Assembly: GCA_001630475.1 (NCBI GenBank)
Contig: KV419425.1
Span: 44,320-108,319, forward strand
Direction of reading: 5' to 3'
DNA: 64,000 bases
From: Sistotremastrum niveocremeum HHB9708
Taxonomy: Eukaryota > Basidiomycota > Agaricomycetes > Sistotremastrales > Sistotremastraceae
Notes under the pieces: generated by a model
The model's database searches: none
The model's input: only the letters and a program-made list of their open reading frames with translations
Told to the model about the DNA's origin: nothing
Position numbers and translations under genes: made by a program
Shown: positions 21,101-30,700 of the stretch, piece by piece
Layout of the letters: each line of letters begins with the position of its first letter
Position numbering within the stretch: position 1 is the stretch's first letter

Positions 21101-22223
21101 GAAGTGTCAAGAGGGCGAGGGCGATTGCGCACAGCGACGCACGCATGTGAGTTTGTTTCCCAGGTATACGAACGGCCATATTCAGGGCAGCATTGGGTCC
21201 TACAAATATGGCAGCGGTCGCACGAGGAGCTGGCGTGGAAGTGCAGGCACCTGCAACTGAGACATGCAGAGGCTCATGCCAGACATCTGAAAAGCCATAG
21301 AGCGCAGCGGATAGCTCTGTTGGAGAAGAATGCGTCTTTGCCGCATCGAGAAAGAGCTTATTGAGAGGCAGCTCCGCATTTTCACTCGTAAAGAGAGTTG
21401 GACGTGTTGGTTGCGTGGATGAACGGGGTGGGGGAGCGGGGATGACAAGCAGTGAGGGGGGGAGTGATAAGAAGAGCGTAAGACGTGCATGATCAGAGAA
21501 CAGAACCTCTCCAGAATTGGAGAAGTCGGCACTCGATGACAGCGCAAATAGGGAGCACGAGATGAGGCCGTAATCCACGGTGGCGAAACCATTGTGTTGG
21601 AATGAGGTGAACCCATCCGAATCCGGTAGTGAGCCATTGAGCAACCGCCAACGAGCGTGCCGACAGAGAGCAATGAGAGACCGGCCACGAGCACAGATCG
21701 TGGAGTCCGACGACGTTCGAACATAGTTGTCTGGCTCGGGACTAAGTGAACCGGTGCGAGCATTAGCATCACCGAGGGCGATCAGGTGAATTCCCTGGTC
21801 TTTGGAGAGTGAAGCTATATCGGAGAGGCGGGACCAGGAGGACGGGGTGTATCTCCAAAGCCAGCTGGATCCGAGTGGTGGAATATAGAACGAGACCAGT
21901 AGCAGACTACCTAACTGGGCAACGGCGAAGTCAGGTCCAGAAAGGTCATGACGCAGGGTAATAGGAAGGAAAGAGCGAAACAGAAAACCACAGCCCCCCG
22001 TACCCTGTCGTGATTCAGCATGGACGGGCCGTGAGCACGAAAGGAATGAGAATCCACGAGGTATAATTAAAGATAGTTCATCACCCGGAAGCAGGTGTGT
22101 CTCCTGAAGGAAAACTACATGCGCATCGGCCAGAGGTAGAAGCCATTCCGGCATCGCGATCTTTGTAACAAGGTCACCGTGTACATTCCAGGATATACAG
22201 ATTAGAGATGTATTAGGTAACAT
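18176..22223 (-). CDS. LINE ORF2: endonuclease, degenerate RNase H-like, reverse transcriptase, zinc knuckle
   Basis: From ATG at 22223 the first frame has 1058 codons, and a second frame (to TGA at 18176) carries the C-terminus. Removing 19090-19033 (GTGGGT...TTTCACAG) joins them into 1329 residues. The AP-type endonuclease (1-250) has Asn13, Glu41, Asp152/Asn154, Asp217 and SDH 243-245. An RNase H-like region (about 318-455) has Ala324 and Ser363 where the family has catalytic Asp and Glu; Asp385 remains. The reverse transcriptase (about 640-960) keeps Asp791 (FLDLSNAF) and Asp891/Asp892 in AQADD, the form typical of this basidiomycete LINE type. The C-terminal part has CRFC...H...C. ORF2 would nick target DNA and reverse-transcribe the element RNA. 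Confidence 0.85.
19033..19090 (-). other. Intron-like 58-nt segment in LINE ORF2
   Basis: On the coding strand the segment starts GTGGGTTG and ends TTTCACAG, with a TGACTGAC branch-like motif 14-21 nt before the acceptor. Read through, it shifts the frame and stops ORF2 after SRSLLSCDD. Removed, the sequence becomes RARLALHDSSLVAPLFTETG, which has the spacing expected from related LINE proteins (compare RRLLGLNPRS...LFTETG, recalled from the family). Confidence 0.65.
20859..21272 (-). other. Degenerate RNase H-like domain inside LINE ORF2
   Basis: ORF2 residues about 318-455 keep the RNase H framework (VSVAGACTST, FVGPNAALN, QTHMRASL, RDRSLVISYDN, SERGWTGANSDV). The usual DG..., NRAEL and TDS motifs appear here as AGA, MRASL and YDN, so the first Asp and the Glu are lost while the third acidic residue remains. 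The His motif is also absent. Position between endonuclease and reverse transcriptase follows the family layout as I recall it. Confidence 0.6.
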
Positions 22224-22280
22224 TAGGTTGGCTCTAATAATACATTGAATAAACTAGGTCAGACATTTCGTACGGTAAGC

Positions 22281-23375
22281 TCACTGATGGGAACGAATCA
22301 AGTGTTGCGGAAGAATAAAGTAACAAAGGACTTCCGCGTTGCGAAGAGCATCTGCTGCAGAAGGGACGGATGGTTCCATTGCCGAGTCAACCATAATGAC
22401 ATGGACGTCGAGTAAACTGCTGGGGCAAGAAGCAGAGCGCGCAGCAGTGTACCACGCATTTCTAAATGACAGAGCGAGGGCGGAAGAGAGAAAGGTTACA
22501 CACGCCCAAGTCTGCTCCGAGGTAGGGTTCATGTCGATGCTATGGCGAAGCTCATGCAATACTTGAGCAGGGAAGTGATCGGTCGTGCGCAGGAAGGCAT
22601 CCCAAAGCTGCCGAGGCTCAGAAGGCCATCGCAGGGGACCAAAGAGCACAGAGCACTGCTTATACTCATATGCAGAAGAGTGTCGAGGTTGCGGAGCAGG
22701 AGCAGTGCTCGCCTGCGGGCGGGTTCGTAGGGGCATACGCGGAGGGGGTGCTGGAATGGCAGAAGGAGCGGGCATACGAGGTGGGATATCGGCGACGGTG
22801 TTATAATGGGCAGGGCCATGGGAAGGAGGAAGACGTGGGGCAGAGGAAGAAGCAGGGGCGTAGGACAAACTAGCTGTGGCGCTCTCGTTTTTCTCCAACC
22901 TCTTCAGTAGGCGGTCGAACAACGTCTCGACATCGTTGCGAGGCGCAGAAGAATTGCGGATCTCAGACAGGGAGATGTTGATGGAGGTCCTGAGAGAGGA
23001 GAACTCGCGACGGAGGTCCTCCGAGTGTGAGGAAAGGTCGGACCGAGTGATCCGATTCTGTAGTTGGTCGGATAGAGCGCCTACGTTGCGATCAATGTTC
23101 TCGACACGAGTCAACGACATCGACATGTCTCTGAGGCGAGCGTCGGTTGCCACAAAGCGGGACTCGAGCTGGTTGTGAAGATGCAAAACATTGGCATCGA
23201 TGCGACGGATCGCGACTGTGTTGGTCTCCGAGCCAGCAGGAGCTGGTTGGAAGCCGATAAGAGGTCCTGCGCTCGCGGTGGCGTTGGCAAAGGTGATATT
23301 GGATTGCTTTGTCAGAGCACGAGCAGTGGAGACTTTTCCTGCAGCTTTTGAAGCGCGGTTCTGTGTGAATGTCAT
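22281..23375 (-). CDS. LINE ORF1 protein, 364 aa
   Basis: ATG at 23375, TGA at 22281. The N-terminal third is basic and Ala/Thr-rich. The middle (about residues 55-165) is a predicted coiled coil with heptad-like spacing (LHNQLESRFVATDARLRDM and onward). A Pro-rich linker follows, then a C-terminal globular part (about 235-364) beginning near YEYKQCSVLFGPL that could be an RRM- or ORF1p-like nucleic-acid-binding domain. ORF1 proteins of LINEs coat the element RNA and chaperone integration. The stop is 57 nt before the ORF2 ATG. Removing a GTGAGC...ATTAG segment (22284-22234) would fuse the two frames without a stop. Confidence 0.75.
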   Translation of the reverse strand: MTFTQNRASKAAGKVSTARALTKQSNITFANATASAGPLIGFQPAPAGSETNTVAIRRIDANVLHLHNQLESRFVATDARLRDMSMSLTRVENIDRNVGALSDQLQNRITRSDLSSHSEDLRREFSSLRTSINISLSEIRNSSAPRNDVETLFDRLLKRLEKNESATASLSYAPASSSAPRLPPSHGPAHYNTVADIPPRMPAPSAIPAPPPRMPLRTRPQASTAPAPQPRHSSAYEYKQCSVLFGPLRWPSEPRQLWDAFLRTTDHFPAQVLHELRHSIDMNPTSEQTWACVTFLSSALALSFRNAWYTAARSASCPSSLLDVHVIMVDSAMEPSVPSAADALRNAEVLCYFILPQHLIRSHQ

Positions 23376-23738
23376 CCGTATGCGCGCCTGCCAGAGATCT
23401 ACATTGCTCGTCTACAATTATCGGATTTCCCTCTTGGAAAAGATCTATAAGAGCTTCATATTGTCAAGTCTGGATGCGTAGTGACTGTCGAGCCGACTTG
23501 ACATTCGCATTCGTTACAGGTGAGTCAGTGTATTCTGGACCTGCGTCTCGGATCCACTGATCTTGCAGATCATGACATAACCCAATACCTCTCTCTTCGT
23601 CATTCTACGATACTGCTAGTGGGAGCCGGATCTCCCTCCCTATCATTTACTTCTCACTCTCCAATCATCGTATGTCCTCCTTCGACCTACAATGGGACCT
23701 CTCGAAGCTCAAACTTGATATCTGATTGAAAGATCCAA
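23376..23738. other. LINE 5' flank and promoter of the 23739 gene
   Basis: No gene is seen. This stretch should contain the 5' end of the LINE and the upstream region of the plus-strand secreted protein. A CTATAAGAG near 23446-23454 is a possible plus-strand TATA element. Confidence 0.35.
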
Positions 23739-24084
23739 ATGCACATATTTTGCTCCACAACCATATTCCTCCTCCTAGCCTCATTCACCACAATAAGTGG
23801 CATCCTGGCAAACCCCTTTCCCCTCGATCCAACAAGTGCACCCTCACCCTACGCCATCCCAGAAATCCCCAGTTCAAACCCGACACCTGCGTTGGGTGCG
23901 ACGAATAATCATGCAGGCCCTCTATCCATTTCACCGCATGCTATTGTGAAGAGCGACGGAACGAGAGGGAGTTTCTATACGGTACGTTCTACCCTTCGCA
24001 TCATTTACTTTGACAGTAGTGCTAATTGAGAGTTGGTTTGAATAGGATTGGACCGATTGGTTGGGAGGCTTCGATAATAATTGA
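23739..24084 (+). CDS. Small secreted protein, 93 aa
   Basis: Two exons: 23739-23981 and 24046-24084, with intron donor GTACGT, branch-like GCTAATTG and acceptor TGAATAG (phase 0). A signal peptide (MHIFCSTTIFLLLASFTTIS, cleavage near ILA) is followed by NPFPLDP, a Pro/Ser-rich stretch and a short C-terminal tail ending DWTDWLGGFDNN. The mature protein has no cysteines. Its organisation (signal peptide, ANP start, tiny second exon with LGG) is similar to the gene at 14068-14548 on the other side of the LINE. The role is unknown; secreted peptide or effector-like by inference. Confidence 0.65.
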
Positions 24085-25027
24085 GATTTTGCGCGCTTTT
24101 CGAGGAGCAATTCAAATCCGGGATCATCGATCATCGGCTTACGAGTTCTATGGCTCGGAGGAACTGGTTGGCGAATTCATAGCGATGGTGTGAAGGGATG
24201 GCTGGAGATGTAGAATATAGATAAATCTCTGGTGTCAAGTTCTTGACTTGCGGACCAGTACCATGATCTGGATAATGACTCGAAATATAACTATCGGGCT
24301 CGGGAATATCGGACGTTGAAGATTTTGACGTGGGCGCTTAGTCTGATCGAATCTTGAATTTTGCGTCCGCTGCGAGACGCCGATCCACTATTAGAGGCAT
24401 GCTTCGATGCATCAATAACTTTCTGTTCACCCCCGCTGAATACTGTAACCTCACAAGATCGTGCAAGATTCCAGATGTCCTCTTTCTCGATTTTTGGACC
24501 CCTCCTGTATAAGTATACTTATTTGCGTGCAATCTCACTCGAATTATCTTTGTCAATTCGCCATACCGAGATATCCCAGATCTCTGAATTATTCATCATC
24601 CACGCAAGCCTGACAGATGACGAGTACACAAATCATTGCAAGATTCTGATCGCATCGGTGCTTTGGTCTCAAAGACTCGACAAGCAGGACTCAGGATCAA
24701 AAGCGTCGAGTCTGAAGGCCCTGGGGAACCATCCATTCTCACAGACGCGAAGACCACAATGCCTGTCGATGTCGGTGTCGATGCCGATGTCGAGTAGACC
24801 ACCTCGACTCCGGTCCTCGAGTCTGATTCTGAATTTCATGGATATGCTTGAGGCTCTTGGACTTGGACTTGGACTTGGACGTGAGAGCATTACTAGGAGA
24901 AGGATCTGCGTTGTTGGCATGTAATGGTATCAGCTCCGATGGGGCACGGAAATTGGATTTTGGATTCGGTACCTAATCTTTCTTCCATTTCATTTCGTTT
25001 CGCTTTCATGCTTTCACGTACTAAGCC
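24085..25027. other. Intergenic region with short tandem hexamers
   Basis: No gene is supported. A 187-codon plus-strand frame (24361-24924) and shorter minus-strand frames overlap without recognisable motifs. A short (CTTGGA)n array of about four units lies at 24857-24880, and an imperfect GATGTCG/GATGCCG array lies at 24767-24793. These give repetitive Leu-Gly or Ser-Pro translations that are probably not real proteins. Confidence 0.4.
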
Positions 25028-25360
25028 CTACTGAGCCCTACTTAGGCCTCGTGCCGGAGTCGTGCGATTGACGTGGACGTTCCTGTGGGCCTGGGTTGTC
25101 ATGGCCTGACACTCGAAATCTCGGAATCCGGTACGATTGCGAGTAAAGAGATGGAATACATCCTGGCTGCCAGAAGTACGAATTTGTTTCGGACAAATCA
25201 GAGCGCATCGCTCTTTTCGACGGTCGAGTGAAAGGTCCTGAGGTCGTTTCTTCTCATCCATCAGAATCGCGTTTGATCGGCAGATAAGGGAGTTGCAGGG
25301 AAGTCGAAGAAAGACGATCAAGGATGTGAAGATGCATAGAATTGCATATCGGAGCCTCAT
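25028..25360 (-). CDS. Candidate small secreted protein, 110 aa
   Basis: A single open frame from a true ATG at 25360. The N-terminus MRLRYAILCIFTSLIVFLRL is basic followed by a strongly hydrophobic run, as in a signal peptide or anchor, and five of the six cysteines fall before residue 60. The remainder is basic (DEKKRPQDLSLDRRKERC). There is no recognised family and no clear TATA box, and the basic C-terminus could instead be random translation or include an intron. It is kept because the secretion-signal pattern matches other genes in the region. Confidence 0.35.
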   Translation of the reverse strand: MRLRYAILCIFTSLIVFLRLPCNSLICRSNAILMDEKKRPQDLSLDRRKERCALICPKQIRTSGSQDVFHLFTRNRTGFRDFECQAMTTQAHRNVHVNRTTPARGLSRAQ

Positions 25361-26756
25361 CGAAATGGGCCTCCGTAGATTTTAACGGATAAGTACATTA
25401 GAGCAGAAAAGCTAATAAGAGCATGCATAAAAATCCACAACCTGCAGACTGCGTCAATATCTATCCAGTTGACACCCATAAGGTACTCACCAGTCAACCC
25501 CTCTTCACCACAGCGCTCTCCACCCCCTCCACCTCTACAATCACCAATCACCAACTCGGAAAGAGAAAAGAGCGAAACGGAAGGGATAGTTTGGGTCTAT
25601 GACCTTCGCTTCTCGCTCGGAGACGGAGGTTGACTTTGTGATGGCGATTGAGACTGGGAAGGAGTAGGATGGTTGGGTTTGCTGGCGAGGAGCCAGAGAC
25701 GGAGGTTGAGAGCAGCGGTAGTCATAGCGTATAGCTTATAGGTAGGTTTATGCGAGGGATTTGATTGGGTCAGCGACTAAGACTGCAAATGGCGTGATCG
25801 TCAGCACGGCTAACAAACGTGAGGCGTATAAGATAACATACTCAAAGCGCTGGGGTGTGCAGATAGGCAAAAGTGGATGATCACGAATCAAAGAAAGATT
25901 CGACACTCGAGGTGGTTGTTAGAGTTGGAATGAAAGAGAGCTAAGGGAGGAAGGGGTAGATAATCGGAGGCCCAGAAGAAAGCGCATGACCTGGATGGCC
26001 CATTCGCGATTGATATAGCACAATTGCGCGAGGTAATGCTCCATCAGGCAACGGAAGTGACGTGCTTCCACTGTCTTCGCCGAGATATCAGGTGCCAGGG
26101 CCGTCTCATTTCAGCCATTATCGATTATTCAGCGGAGGCGCTTTCCGCAAGGAGATTTACGAAGGCGAGAGCAAAGATTGGGGACAGGGAATGCCGGAGA
26201 GCTCCTGAACGCCGGATACACGTGGCGCTTGACGTGCTTCTTCTCAACGCTGCAACTTTAAATCCTGTCTTCACATATAGGACTTGGATCGCCTTATTTG
26301 CCCATCCAACAGAATATCCAGTCATCTGAGAGGGCGAAAACGTCGACATCGACTTGGACGATACTGGACAGTGCACGACTTCCCCATGAGGCGCCTAGCA
26401 ATCCGGCGGAGGAAAAAGCAGTCATATATGGATATCTCCTCTTTGTGTCGGAGCGCTATCGATATCATTCCATATGTTTCGACCCGGCTTCTTCGCTCTA
26501 GATAACCTCGACCACATCACACCGAATTTGAGGATCGAGTCGAACTCCTTAGACCTTGGCAACAGGCTGGGCCCCGAACGCGTCCGTGGCCGTTTACGAT
26601 TTACGTCGAATTCGGAGGCCGACGTCAGTATTATCTGCCAAACCACTCCAAGTCGTTCGATAAACTCCCCGGGACGAGTGGAACCTATTGTGGAGAGAAA
26701 GCAATTGCTCCCGTCTCTGCATTGTACGACCGCAAACGACAATCCGAACTTGCTGA
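25361..26756. other. Intergenic region, possibly with decayed exons
   Basis: No complete gene model is supported. The frame around 26298-26501 (containing EEKAVIYGYLLFVSERYRYH) and the stretch near 26529-26730 have protein-like composition in changing frames, but they could not be linked by convincing splice sites. They may be exons of the unrecognised frame at 26757. Confidence 0.35.
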
Positions 26757-27041
26757 CGCACACGTGTCGACGTCAATTCCTACAAACGTGCACTCCAGTC
26801 TGACTACACTATTCCTTACTGTTACTCCATTTCGCTTTATCCAGCTCGAGCTCTCTACCTCTACTGGAACAGTGGCACGGTACATTCTAGCAAATTCTAC
26901 ACAGGCTGGTGCAACAGTGAAGCCTATAATCCGGGTGTCATAGGCTATGTCAGATTTAGCGCTCGTCTTATCATGTTCGTAGACGTGTCAATCTCCAATC
27001 TGACTGACATTGCTTCGACGCTTCCTTCGTCTCTCCGATAG
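26757..27041 (+). other. Unrecognised open frame without start codon
   Basis: An open frame of 94 codons ends in TAG at 27039-27041. It reads SDYTIPYCYSISLYPARAL and then LYLYWNSGTVHSSKFYTGWC, aromatic-rich and protein-like, and it lacks an in-frame ATG in its first two thirds. A possible splice acceptor (CACTCCAG) precedes SDYTIP at about 26803. It could be an internal or terminal exon of a gene starting near 26300, or a decayed gene. I do not recognise a family. Confidence 0.3.
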
Positions 27042-27713
27042 AGGTGCACCGGGACAAGATCCTCAGCGCCCGATTGCTCTTCTGTTCTATGTCTCGCATT
27101 CTACGTCCGGGCCATTCAGGAAGTTCTGACATCGATTATCAATCCTTCTGACGCCTTCGTACGCGTCGTCCTTCTCCGACTATGTTCTCCCTACCAAAGA
27201 CGTCCTTATACTTCACCGCGTTCACCAACCAGTTGCCTTGCTTATCAATACAGATGCCATGCCGTATGTCCGTCTAATTCAGCTCGTCCTCTGCATGCTC
27301 CACCATGGCTTTTGATGCTATACAGTCTCTCAGCTTTTACCCATCACCCGCATTGAAACCTTCAAGATCTTCAGGTAGCACTCGCGACACATCAAGCAAA
27401 TCTTTCACCCCATATCAACCCTCGCTCACCACCATCAAATTAAAAGCACAAAAGCACAACGCCGCACAGGCCGATCAGCAATAATGACACAAAATGACAA
27501 AAATCGTGTCTATTCAAAGAAAATGCGCGTGTATAAAGCAAAGCAAGTACTAGTAAATGCACAGACGAAAGAATATAATATAATAGAAATAGACGTTGCA
27601 AGTAAAGACCAATGTGATGGAGGAATAATGATATGATATGATATCGTTGATGATGGCGCATGAGATACGTGATACTAGTACGCGGAAAAGTACGCGGAGA
27701 GTATTAGTCGTGA
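27042..27713. other. Intergenic region upstream of the histidine kinase 3' end
   Basis: No gene is seen. AT-rich DNA at 27430-27650 with an ATGATATGATATGATATC short tandem at about 27628-27646 lies in the 3' flank of the histidine kinase gene. Confidence 0.4.
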
Positions 27714-30700
27714 TTAGGGAGTAGGAGGGATAAGCTTTGCAAGGAGGTCGTCTAATCGATACGGTTTGATCTACAAAATATTCAGCGTTAGCGAAAGAAG
27801 ACTTGAAATTCGATTGAACGTACGATGACGTCATCCATTCCGGCGTCTCGGGCGCTTTGAACCTGGCCTGCTCTTGCGTTGCCCGTCAATGCGAAGATCC
27901 TATTCCGATTTGGGAGTTCTCCGGATGCTTCCATTCTACGGATTTCGCGTACGGCTGTGTATCCATCCCTGTGTATGTGTTAGAAGGGAGGATTTGAAGG
28001 AGTAGATGATGACTTACATTACTGGCATTTCGCAGTCCATCTAACAGAAAGAAAAGTCAGGGAAGGTCATTGATAGTGCGGATTGTACAAACCAGGATGG
28101 CATCGAAGTTTCGACGACCTTGCCCTGATCGAGCCATAGCTTCGATCTGATCGATCGCCTGCTTCCCGTTCGCAGCCAGGGACGTTCGGAATCCTTCTTT
28201 AGTGAGTTGTCGGCTGTCGGTATGTCAGCGATCGATCAACTGCCTTGATATTCACGACATACTTAAGAACGGTCTATACGGGAAATCAATAAAACAGCTC
28301 GAAGAGGCTTCGGAAGACATACCTGATTAATCAAATTATCTTCGGTAATCAATATACTGTTCAGCAGCGTCAATACTGGAGTCTACGGCAGTAGTGCAGC
28401 AAAACATACTGTGCATCACGTGAGATTTGATTAGGAAAGGCAGATTTGGCGGTGAGACGTTGCTTCGAGTTGCGCGGTAGTTTTGAAATCGGGAGGCCAT
28501 GGGTACTTGCGGGGACAGTTGACGCGGTAATAAAGAATCGAAAGGTGGCGCCAGATCCGTATTCGCTCTCGACCTGGTTGACGCTTTAGCTTCCGATCAT
28601 TCCTTCACAAAGCCAACGTACTCCGATTGAGCCACCCATCAAGTGGCATAACTGACGTGATACGAAGAGGCCTAATCCGGAACCTCCAAACACGTCATGA
28701 GAATTCTAGGTTCGGCGTAAGACTCGTGCTCGTGCACAGCGATAGGATTTTTACGGAGCCTTGTTGGAATCTGGGAGATATTCAGAAAAGACAAAGGTCA
28801 ATAAACGAGGAGCCATACCTCTTGAAAAGGAGCGCCAAATCGCCCGGATCTAAACCTGGCCCTGAATCTTTCACAGCGACGCAGAGGTACACTGGATTCA
28901 CGGAGGTGAAGTCGACATCGCAATCTCCTATATCTTCCGGAACAACACATGTCGTTTCCGAAGGCTTCACAAATGAGACATCGACCTGGACGCCGATTGT
29001 TCGATCCCCGACGGAGGTGTCAGTGAATTTGATAGCGTTTGACAGCCTAGGTAAAGTTCATTACAAGGAAGTGACGGTCGCGAAGGTAAATTACAGATTA
29101 GTTCTGGAGGATTGTGAGATTGCGCTTGCAGGTCGTCCGGAGAAGAACTTACATCACTTGAGCAAGGCGCGCCTTGTCGGTCTTGATTTGTTGAGGTGCC
29201 AACGCCTGGAGACTTTGACCGAATCTTAAATTCATGTTGATACTCTTCCTGTGATCCGGAGCGAAGACAGTGAATGATAGATAGCACTGAACCACTACCA
29301 TGACTTACATCTTGACTTCGTTCCGGAATATGGAAATGATGCGCTCGACCTCGGCTTTCAGGTCGAATTCAACAGGCTGGATAGACAGAACGTTAAGCTG
29401 TATTCTGGACAATGAAAGGACGTCGTTGGCAATGCGCTCTTGAGCTAGACCGCACTGACAGAAGGTCTCAGAACATGTCTTTCGGCCTGAGGCAAGGATG
29501 ACGTCACCTGATAGATCGCGTCGAGGGCTTCCAAATCTTCATCGATGTGCTTGATTAACGCCTCCGAAGGTTCGAAGTGTGACCCGGAGTTGATACTTCG
29601 CGCCAGGGTTTCCCGCAGATTGGTAAGATTCGAGCGAACTAGTGAACTGCAATTGATGATGGCGGATACTGGCTGTCGAAGCTCGTGAGATGTTACGTCG
29701 ATCAAAAGTTCTATCATATCAAATCAGCGGATGACTCGAGCGAAGTGAGGATGGATGTACCTTGACCGCGTCGTCTTTCGTCGGCTTCCTGACGTTGTGC
29801 CTCGGCCTCTTCGGCGCGCTTCCTTGCGTTTGCTTCTTGAGCCAAAGCGAGTTCCAGTCGAGTAGCCTCAAACATTCGACGTTCCGATATGTCAGTGATA
29901 GTACCTTTCTCGGAAGATTAGTCTGGGACCTTTTCGTGAAGATTGTACGAACCGATCATCCCGTCTAAATATTCTTAGAATGATTATCCCTGCAGTTCGA
30001 ACCCAAGTTGCACTGACCGACGACACCATTGCTCATTATGAGAGGCTCGATGGAACCCTTGGTCCATCTGCCATTCTTCCAGCCTAGCAAAGAGCTTCAG
30101 ATGGAGGACCATCAAACGATGTATAGATGACGAACGCATTTCGAGCGAGGCACTAGATAGTTCCTCGAATGCCTTCTTCCATATGGTTGCAACTTCGTCC
30201 GTGAACTCGGGATCAACACTGGATGGAGAGATGTCAAGACGATCTTAGTAAGATCCCGAGGGTGATACCTTGCAAGCCATTCATCTGGAGTCTCTCTCGG
30301 ATGACCGCTATACTCGAAGAATTTGTCATTTGCTTAATGATGATGGGTTAGAAGGCGTCGGGAATTATATGGAAGCGCTCACCGTAGGTGATACTACAAT
30401 ATTGGATAAGTACGTTTTAGCGCTCAAAATGCCACGTCACTTACTGCCCAGACATGTCCGCTCTAAATGAAGGGATTCAATATCAGTAACCAGGATTTTA
30501 TCAAGAAAAGATAGCACACCTAGCTATCCCGACCGGTGATAGATCGGATATCAGCTTGATCTCCTGAGTTCGAAGTCTAGGAAATCAAGAAGTACCGGGA
30601 ACACCAGAGTAGTAAGAAGTACCTACTCGAATTTTGCTTCAAGTTCGATTCTGCGCTTTCCGAGCTGAAGCTGTAGATTCGCGCGAGCAATGAGTTCACG

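Larger units (their letters stand above)
17937..23375 (-). mobile_element. LINE (non-LTR retrotransposon) with ORF1 and EN-RNaseH-like-RT ORF2
   Basis: The element lies on the minus strand. ORF1 (23375-22281) precedes ORF2 (22223 onward), and the 3' side ends in a CA dinucleotide run (17940-17962 as GT on the plus strand), a plausible simple-repeat tail. The 5' boundary lies somewhere between 23376 and the next gene at 23739. No target-site duplication was found by eye. Both frames are free of stops apart from one 58-nt intron-like segment in ORF2. The order endonuclease, RNase H-like, reverse transcriptase, C-terminal zinc knuckle matches a LINE type common in Agaricomycete predicted proteomes. 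It separates the GPI-protein gene from the small secreted protein gene at 23739. Confidence 0.85.

Noticed and set aside
24361-24924. 187-codon plus-strand frame
   Set aside because: Repetitive Leu-Gly and Ser-Met segments come from short tandem hexamers, and no domain or start context is seen.
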